In this document: piece by piece, positions 55,137 to 64,000 of the stretch | Numbering within the stretch: the stretch's first letter is position 1 | Layout of the letters: every line of letters starts with the position of its first letter | Assembly: GCF_000002995.4 (NCBI RefSeq) | Contig: NW_025062477.1 | Coordinates: 1,692,001 to 1,756,000 of the forward strand | From: Brugia malayi | Taxonomy: Eukaryota > Nematoda > Chromadorea > Rhabditida > Onchocercidae | Length of the DNA: 64,000 nt | Direction of reading: 5' to 3' | Notes under the pieces: model-generated | The model's input: only the letters and a program-made list of their open reading frames with translations | What the model was told of the DNA's origin: nothing | Database searches by the model: none | Translations under genes and position numbers: made by a program

Positions 55137-58100
55137 ATGCCGAAGAGGAAACGAAGAGGAGATGAATGCATCCAAGGTATATATATAATATACAGTTTTA
55201 ATTGAGTGTAACGATGACACAGTGCACAATAAAATCCTTAAGAATATTTAGTTTTAATATCCGATTTAAGAATAGCATAAATTGAGTTTTTCAAAGTAAA
55301 AACAGTAAAAACATAAACAAACTTAATATAAACGGTAATCTACTATTGAGCTGTAGATAAGTCCAAAATTTTCATTTTGTGGTTGTAACCAATGAATTCA
55401 TTTTGTTTTCATAATTTTTTCATTAAAATTAATTATTTTGCAGAATTAGAAAAGCAGCTACAGAAATCATTGAAACAGCAAGATGATCGAAAAGTATGTG
55501 ATCTTTGTGTAGAACTTGGTGATGAGTATAGACGAGTCGGTGATCAATATGAAGCATTATGTTATTATCGGAAGAGTGTGGAAATTGCCGAAAAATTAAA
55601 GATTTACGAAAATGCTGTTTTTGCTCATCGAGCCATCGCGGAAATTCTCGTTGATCCGAGTATATTTCTAAAAAAATTTTGTACTAACAATTTGACTACC
55701 ACTTTATTATATTTATATGTGAATAATTAATTATATTGGCAATATATTAGAATTATGTTAGTAATTAGGAGTGCGTTAATTGACTCTCTCGTTCTTTATA
55801 ATCATGCTTTGATTTATTAATGGTACAACCATATTACATACATCAATTTTTTTATTTTTTCTACTTACATTATTTTGTTACTGCTGTTTGACGCCTTTGT
55901 TTAATAATATGCTGATTATTGATATTTTACAAAAAAAGTTGAATACAACAATGTAGATGTAATTATTGTACTAGCTTGAAGAAAATCGCTTAATTATATT
56001 TTTTAATTATCTTTTATATTTCCTAATTATTTTGCATATTTAATGTATTTCTTAATTATATTTTCAGCTATTCGGGAAAATACTAAAGCTTTAAAGCATG
56101 GGAAGAAATATTTGGAAGCAGCGAATAAATCTGGAAAAGTCCACTTTATCCAACTTGCATATCATGTACTTGGCTGGCTTCATCTACAAATCTACCTGAA
56201 TTCAAATGCAAAGCAGGAATCGTTGCTAGAAAAAGTGATCTCTTCTACTTCACTTTTAAATATATTTGAGAAGTATTGAAATGTTGTAAAAGAAGAAAAA
56301 TGGATTTCATTTGAATTTTAAGTTTAGTCTGAAATATATCAGAATTTCAAATATTATTTAATGGTAATATATTTTATTTCTAAATTAGATATATACTTTT
56401 TCAGGCTAAACAGTGGTGTGAAAGAAGTCTTGCTTATTTATCAAAGCATGCTTTGGATATTGATTGCGATAAAGAGTGGGAATTTATAGCCTTTATTATT
56501 TAACTTAAAGCTGATAAGTTGCGCTATTGTTAGCAAATTCACCATGATCATTTGGGACCATATTCCAAATCTTGATAACTGGCAATTTTCGGTGAACTTG
56601 TCTATTTTTCGGTTTCATATAAGATATGATCATGAGTTAACTGACATTATATAACTAACTGATGGTAAATTCAATAGTCTGACAAGCGTTTGCCTGAGGC
56701 ACTATCTTGGAATACTCAAAGGTCAGCTTACCTCGATATCACGACGGCATGTAAGGTCGGATTCTACCGTAAATTAATTGTGCATAATTTCGGTGAATTG
56801 TACATAACAATTAATCAGCAAAATTAATCTTTGTAATAATTTGTCAGTGCATCGGCATTTCCTTCCTGCGAAGTTATTTTTTAGATTTCATTGTGTGAAG
56901 TTGAATTGATGATTGCTTTGACTACTTTAGCGCAGTGCAGATTGGGCAAGATTCAAGGTCAAGGAAGGCTCGATTACAACAAGTGCTCTCGCAGATATGT
57001 GATAAGATGAAATTACAAAGTTTATCATTACGTTATCACGGTGCAGCAATGGCTTATGCAGTGTATGTTATTTCGAAAATTTTGCTCATTTTAGGATTTT
57101 ATTAGGTTAAGAGTTATACATGTCGAATGCATCTTTGGCTGAATTAGGATGTCAACAGTCCATGGTTTGCATATCTCCGAAGTTGCCTACTTGCTAACTT
57201 ACATGATTCCAGAAAAGTTAATGATATATATTTACTGTACAATAGTTTTTAATAGGAATTACTTTCTATTTGTTTCTGTGATTGTCTTCTATTTGCTCAT
57301 TTCTTTTAATTTAATTCTGTTATTATTATCGTACGTAGTAAATTTTCAATTCCATTATATATCATAATGCTGACATACAAGGAAAAATTAGATTTTTTGC
57401 AGGCGTGCTGGTGATCATGACTTGCAATACCGCTGTTTACTTTCAAAAATAAATTTTTCTGGCGACCAGCGTTTGAAAACAGCTATTGAGCTAGTTCATG
57501 TAGCATCCAATCTAGATCAACAAGCATCTTGTGAAGCGAAATTCATCTTAGCCCAAGTATAAATCACTCTATTTTAAATAAAAATTTAAATTCATGAAGT
57601 TCTTTTTTGAAGTTCAAATAAACTTCTCCTCATGTCAGTGCTGTTATTTTTTGAAGGAAAAAATTAGAGCGAAAGATTTTGTTGGTGCCAAATGGGATCT
57701 GATTTCAATGTTAGCTTCCAAAGCGCACGAAAAATTGGACGCTGAAGAGCAAAGATCTTTCTATCAGATATTGATAACAGGTGGTCTTTCATTTCATCAC
57801 AAAGTTTGGAAACTTGGAACATAAAGAGATTTATCTGTTTCTCTTGTCGTTTACTCATTGGTGTTTTTTGCAATAAATTTCATTTTAGAATATAGCTTTG
57901 TCATTCATTTAAACATTTCACACAATTAAATGAAATCGTTCTTCTTACCATGCACTTCTACTAAAGCTCATTCAAGCATCAAATATTTTAAGTTTGTGAT
58001 TTTATCTTGAGTTAATTTTTCACTTGAAAGAAAAACTAATATTCAAAAAAGAAGTAAAAAACCATGGTTTGCATTGCTGGCTGTAGTTTGGCGAGTTTTC

Positions 58101-61100
58101 AAATATTTTCGCAAACACTTTAAGAATTATAAAGTTCCACCTTTCTTTTACCATCCTCTTGGTAAAACAGAAATGAAAATGAAATAGCCTTCTCTTTACC
58201 TTTCGTTATCTTTTGATTTTGTTACTTTATTATTTTAGCTTACAAAACGATTGAACGATTGAGAGTGCTGCCAGATGCCGATGAACATTTTAAAATGAAG
58301 ATTAATGAAAAAGTTGCAGATAGCTTGTGTGAGGTATAATCTATCTGTTTCGTGTTTTCCGCTTTGTTAGAAATATATTCATTTACGGAAATTTCTGATC
58401 GGTTTTGTAAGAACTATCATTTGTAGATAGGATTTTGTGAAATATCACTCGAGTATTACAAGCAGATGTTGACTTATGCTTGCCAAACCGAAGATAAAAT
58501 TAAAGCTCTGGTATCAGTGGCAGAAACAGCCAAAGAGTTAGATCGTTACGAAGAGGCATTAAATTGCTTTGTTGAAGTTGAAAATCTTGAAAACACTTTA
58601 AATATTTCCAGTGCTAAGGTATGCACCTTAATTCTTTTAAAATTCGTTTAAATTTTGTTTGAGATTTGCATGCTGGAAACTTTATGGTTTGCATTCAGTT
58701 GAGGAGGCAGAACAGAAATTAAGTACTTCTGGTAGCAGTTATCTTCGAAATTCGAAATTTAACGAGACTTTTATCATCTCCTTAAAATTAATCAGAATTA
58801 TGTTATATTCAGAAAGCGGATACAAGTCTTTGCATTGCTAGTGCTGCTGCTAATATTGATTCTTTCACGCTGCATGAAGTTCTCGAATTGTTCCGAAAAT
58901 CAGAATGTCTTGCTATCTACAACCATCAGAAAGTAATTTCATTCGTTATTTATATGCATATTTGAGAAATTTAGTTAAATAAGTTATTTTATGCTTTGAT
59001 CTTACTTAAGTTTAACGGAAATCAATATGTCAAAATACTTATGTGAAAAACAACTATAATTCTAAGTAAGCTGATTATTAAACAAATAATTTAATTTTTT
59101 AGAAAACTTTGTATGAAAACATGTTGGCGTATATGAACGAAAATGATGTAGACAGAGATTTACGTATAGAAATTGAGGCAAAACTTATTAGTCTCGGTAA
59201 TGATAAGGAAAATGATGGTAAGAGATCAGAAAATGTTGAGGAAACAGATGAAAACTTTGTCGATGAATGGGATGACTTGAGTGATACACAAATTTTGGCT
59301 CGTTGTTACGGTCAGTATGTTTTTTCTATGCTATTCAGAAAAGTAGATGCTATTTTCGGTACTATTCAGTTTATCCAAACAGAAATGAATGATATATCAG
59401 CTTCGATTAAATAACAGATATCATGTATACATGAGATATAAGGACAATGCCTAATGCCTTTTAAAACAGTTTGATTGTCCTTTTAACCTATAAGTCGGAT
59501 TTAACTGAAGTTGTTCGTATTGGTAATATTTTTTTTTTTTGAACTGGGTAATATTTCTGAAACTTTCATGTATTATACATAACGTATTGAACAAAAAAAA
59601 GACATAAACGCATTGCACATAGTATATAGTAGTTTTAGAAGAAGCGAACCGTCACAGTATGGAAGAGCGCATTCGCTCTGAGAAAGATAAGAAAATCAAT
59701 TTATATGGTGAAACACGTATGCATGAGGCTGCCCGCGGTAGCGATACCCACCATTTGAAAATGCTTGTCGAAATGGTTTGCTAGAATCATTTTTTCTTTT
59801 TCTAAAAATGCTGTATTTGCTTTTGATTTAACAATGTTGAACAGAAAACTTTAGTAAATAAATTCGTGATGTTAAGCTTTTTTCGGGATTCATTTGTCCG
59901 ATGCAATTAGCTGGAATCTTTTCTCTTGAATTCTATTATTCGTTATGTATAAGTGAAGTTATTAGGGATATAATATAAATGCTCGCGACGAGGGCGGCTG
60001 GACACCGTTACATGAAGCTGTTGGAGCGTTGAAACTCGAAAATGTTCATATTTTGGCTCAGCTAGGTGCAAATCTTAATATGCGTTCAAACGAAGGAACT
60101 TTATCAGCTGAGGGTGAAAGAACGGTGTGTTTAATTTGCAGTTTATTTCATTATGCTCACAACTGATTTTTTTGGTGACTGGTTACGATAAAATTTATTG
60201 GTTGTAAATGATTTAAATCAAAAATTTTCCGTTCATTTTTAATTTAAAGATTGAAAACCATTGCTTACTTTAAAATTTTTTCTCTCTCTTAATTCATTTA
60301 CTGCAAATTTTTGGAGTTTTTTGCATTCCCAAAAAATGAAATATATCAAAGAATGAATGTAGTATCTGGCTTGATCGCCGATTCTCTAGTGTTCAGTTTT
60401 TCAACTTGGAAATTCTGAAGCTTTCTAAATACATTCTAGGATAGTGGTGGTCTGACTCCATTAATGGAGGCATGTGATCGAGGTGCAACAGCAATCGTTG
60501 ATTTATTATTGAAGTTTGGAGCGAACGTTGCTATCAAAAATCGTGATGATTGGACTGCGCTTGACTTTCTTCGAAATGCAATTAAAGTGGGAATGGTTGA
60601 GGATGATGTTATGAAGGAAGCGAAACGACTTGTATCAGTCATGGAAACTAAACTAAAGGAAGGTTTCGTATTTTATTTGTGGTATTTATGTATTTTTGTT
60701 AATGTGTAAGGCCAGTTCATTTTCTCGATTTCGTTGACGTTAAATACTTGACACAAAAATTTCTGAAATCTATCCATTAATTTGTAAGTTTTTGAAATAT
60801 AAGCAAATTTTTAATTTCAAATTTAACATCACATTCACAAAATTATCCGAAAACTTATCCATAAATCTACGAGTATTTGAACAAAAACCTTCGAAACTAA
60901 TTAAAGTTGAGAAATTTTGTTGATTTTGTGGTCTTTTTTTTGTTAATTAATAATTTTATTTATTCATTGGTTACTTTTAATTGTTTTCTGTATTAACTGT
61001 TAAAAATGTTTGCAATCACTCCTTTTAATTCTCCTGTATGCAAATTCTCGATGTTTTATCAATTTTTTGTGTCTTCAATTTGAAATTTGTAATTGTTTCA

Positions 61101-64000
61101 GCGAATATAGTAGTAAATGCTGAGCCACCGCCGAAAAAACTCAAATTAAATGATAAGACAAAACCAAAAACAAATTCAAGTGTTGCATGTGGAAAAATTC
61201 GCGATTCAAATTTATCAAATTTGAATGAATATCGGAAAACGATAGATGTTGTCGGACGTGGAACAACACATGATCGGATAAATGTTTTGCTGGATGGGTT
61301 GGATGTTGATGGTACTTCGTCTGATGAGGTTGTTTTTATTCATTAAATTTCATTTGAATATATTACTGTGGCGCATGACAGTGTTTTGAAATATCTCGTT
61401 CTAAATGTATCTATCGACTAAATCAGTCTTGCTTAATGTCATGTAATGGCTATGTAAATTTCCACTATTGATATATGCTAATAATAGTTTGTTTATCCCC
61501 AGTTTGCTATGTAATATATGGCATATACTACCTCATGGATTTCTTGGAATGTTTTGACACAGCCGTACGCGACTATATTTATGAACTGTCGGAATGAAAT
61601 TCGAGACTGTTTCATTAATTGTCACGAAGTTGGAAATGGATATGCAGCAATATAATTCATCCCTTCTTTTTCTGAAAATTTAAAATATCCAAATGTCAGA
61701 TTATAGGATGAAAAGGATGAAATGTGGCAAACAAGACATTTGTCGCCAACAGTGGATGGCTCACTTGTCGACATTAATGATTTCACTGAATCACCTTCTG
61801 CTCAGCAAGCTTCATCGTCTTCAAATTCTTCGCCTTCTTTATTAAGCAAGCAGAAAATTGCGGGGACTGAAAGTAATCTTTTTCATTTTTTTTCTTTTTC
61901 TAATTATACATGTTTCTTGTTTTTCGTGTAGTAAGTTATGGGACAGTAAAATTCAGAAATTTGCAAAAGTTGTGTTTGGAAAATTTAGGATTGTAACTTG
62001 TTCATTGTAGGTTATTTAATTAAGCATAAGAATTTTGAATAATTATGAAAGATTTTGCAACTTTTATTTTCAAAATTCTTAATCTTTATTGAAATCTATG
62101 TTACTTCAAAGTGAGAATCAGTTTCAGCTGAAGAGATCGCTCAGATGAAACAAAAATTTTTGGCTTGTGATGAATTATCATGTAATTCTAATTCTACTGC
62201 ATTACCTGATCTTTTTACTGCTCCGGAATCTAATCAAAGCAAGCGAAACCGACGGAGCTTAAAAAGGTTGGTACTTTGTTCCTAAAGATTTTCCTAAAAT
62301 ATTTAGAATGTATAACCTTTGCTACAGCATGGTTTCGTTTGAATCATTTTGCTTCAAATTAATTTGCTTTCCGTTAAGTACGTTTGGATTATACTAAATT
62401 TCATTTTCAGAAACTCTGATGAAGATTCAGATGAGGATGTAGTGATCTCACGTCCAGCAGCGCAAAGCACACAAAGTAGAAACATTTCAAGTACCGAATT
62501 GAAACATCCTAGACGTTGCAATGTGGAAAACTCAACTATTGTTAGAAGAGTGTCGTCATCACCCTTCACGCCACCAAGTGTTAAAAATCAAATTTTCATC
62601 AAAATTATTATGACAAAGGATGATGGCACACATTTAAAGACTAAAGGGATGCCATTTGCAAGGTTTATAAATCATTTTCAGTACAAAATCTTGCCGCATT
62701 TTCTATCGAATCGCATCAATTATTACCAAATACAGTTCTTTTTCTAGTGGATGGAAGTTCTTTGTTTTTATAAATTAAACCTTAATGGTGGATGGTTTTC
62801 GTCACCATTGCGCAGTATCGGGTTTGTGAATCTTATCATTTTCCATCATCATAATTTCAGTTCCTGCTTCATAGGCGATATCCGAGAACGTTGCAAAGAA
62901 GAACTGAAAGGTGATGTGGAGTATACATCGATGACTATATGCCATGATGATTGCGAACTGTCAGATGATACGCCAGTTGAGTTGGTACTAGGAGATCAGA
63001 AAATACTAAAGTGTATCATAAGCGGTTTGGCAAAACCGTCTGCTGCTCAAATTTATGCAAAACGGACGAGAAGTAACTGCTCTAAATTACTGTTTAAAGC
63101 AAATTACTGTTTATTTCATAATAATCATGCTATAGTAACTACATAACATCTGAGCAAGCTAATTTGGAATGTAAGAAAGTTACTTATTAGAACATCGAGA
63201 ACTATTAGTTTTTAGTGTCATGTGATATTTTTTGGACATACTTGTAACATCAAACTTTGCTTTGCATACAATACCGTGTCATTTTGTAGGATTAATGACA
63301 AATGTGTTACATGCACTCTCAGAAAGTACGAATGGCTTTTTGGATTTACGTGAAATGAATATTGGTCAAGATGATGCAGTTTGCGCAGCTGTTGAAGTTT
63401 TGCAGTCAAATATACTAAAACTTTATCTGGATGGCAATTCACTATCAACATCATTTATCGATTTAATTTCAAAAATCGTCCGACATCTCACGTCACTGAG
63501 TTTACCTTGTTGCGCATTAAAAAGGTATATTTAATATTGCTAAGATGTATTCTCTAAATTTATAGCAAAGTTATAGATCGGTTCGTTGGAAGTCAAATGT
63601 TATTATTTGCGTTTATAGTTCAAATTCTTCGGATTCTTTTTTTTTTTTTTTTCTATCTGCGATGATGGATGAAGTAGGCCATATAATATAAGGCTCTTCA
63701 ATTTCGATTTTTTTCAAATCATCATTTGATCATTTGATTTCATTTTAACGTGAAAGGTCTTTGTAAAATTTTTGGGCTTATCAATGTGACGATAGACGAG
63801 GAGGGAATGATTCCTTTTCTTTCACTTTATAAGTTGTTTCTTGAACATTCGAATTTTGTGAAAGATTATACATTTTAGTAGGCACCTTCGACAATTGATT
63901 AATGATTATTCTGTTTGTGATGCATTGGCCAAACTAGATTTGAGTTATAATAATCTCAGTGATAATGGTTCGGATCAAGTGGTCACTTTCATTAGCTTGT
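55137..64000 (+). CDS. Tonsoku-like DNA-repair protein (TONSL), 3' end beyond window
   Basis: Twenty-one exons are visible: 55137-55176, 55444-55659, 56068-56234, 56405-56475, 56931-57062, 57403-57556, 57657-57780, 58239-58333, 58427-58618, 58813-58932, 59103-59310, 59639-59775, 59966-60124, 60440-60662, 61102-61328, 61707-61872, 62128-62266, 62411-62662, 62861-63072, 63290-63524 and 63882 to the edge. About 1129 residues, all in phase. Domain order is that of TONSL: N-terminal TPR helices (GDEYRRVGDQYEALCYYRKS, LAYHVLGWLHLQIY, RYEEALNCFVEVE), an acidic patch (VDEWDDLSD), ankyrin repeats (NLYGETRMHEAARGSDTHHL, DEGGWTPLHEAVGALKLENV, SGGLTPLMEACDRGATAIVD), a low-complexity linker, a ubiquitin-like region (QIFIKIIMTKDDGTH and onward) and leucine-rich repeats (LKLYLDGNSLS, LAKLDLSYNNLSDNG). 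TONSL with MMS22L loads RAD51 at broken forks and reads unmethylated H4K20 on new chromatin. Confidence 0.93.

Overview
This window is nuclear DNA from an AT-rich nematode, most likely a clade III (spirurid or filarial) parasite. The evidence is small exons with short AT-rich introns, TTTTCAG-type acceptors, acceptor-like sites just upstream of several start codons (compatible with spliced-leader addition), a nematode-type 5S rRNA, and nematode-like versions of RIG-5, ACO-2, NUDC and RPL39. Species assignment is inference only. All gene models were built by hand from splice sites and reading-frame continuity, and exon phases were checked to join in frame.

Layout, left to right. 1-4592 (-): a secreted or membrane protein with several fasciclin (FAS1) domains, cut by the left edge. 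6240-6737 (+): a small mitochondrial inner-membrane protein, possibly a COX7C-like cytochrome oxidase subunit, head to head with the FAS1 gene across a region holding a duplicated 34-bp block. 10129-17928 (+): a three-Ig-domain neuronal adhesion protein of the RIG-5/DIP/lachesin type with a C-terminal Asp tract and membrane segment, plus a candidate alternative 3' exon. 21188-26355 (+): mitochondrial aconitase (ACO-2). 26.4-31 kb: gene-poor, with minisatellites, three degenerate ~338-bp tandem units and a lone 5S rRNA gene. 31834-33077 (+): a novel secreted protein with a poly-Thr tract and Arg-rich and GYLS repeats. 34-37.5 kb: a graveyard of RTE-like LINE fragments and minisatellites. 37.4-38.5 kb: a decayed copy of part of the next gene. 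38712-39370 (+): a tentative small membrane protein. 40410-46107 (-): a secreted TolB/PD40-type beta-propeller protein of 17 exons that arose by internal duplication. 47181-48902 (-): AP-3 sigma. 49512-49948 (+): ribosomal protein L39, with a GC-AG intron. 51114-53663 (-): NUDC co-chaperone. 55137-64000 (+): TONSL/Tonsoku (TPR + ankyrin + UBL-like + LRR), cut by the right edge.

The genes are mostly independent housekeeping or cell-surface genes, with no operon-like cluster. The most interesting points are the duplicated TolB-like propeller gene and its nearby relic, the unrecognised Thr/Arg/GYLS secreted protein, the aconitase intron lacking a frame-preserving canonical donor, the lone 5S gene with wobble-rich but fully paired helix I next to ~338-bp repeats, the GC-AG intron in RPL39, and a TONSL ankyrin site that departs from a histone-H4-contact residue known in the human protein.
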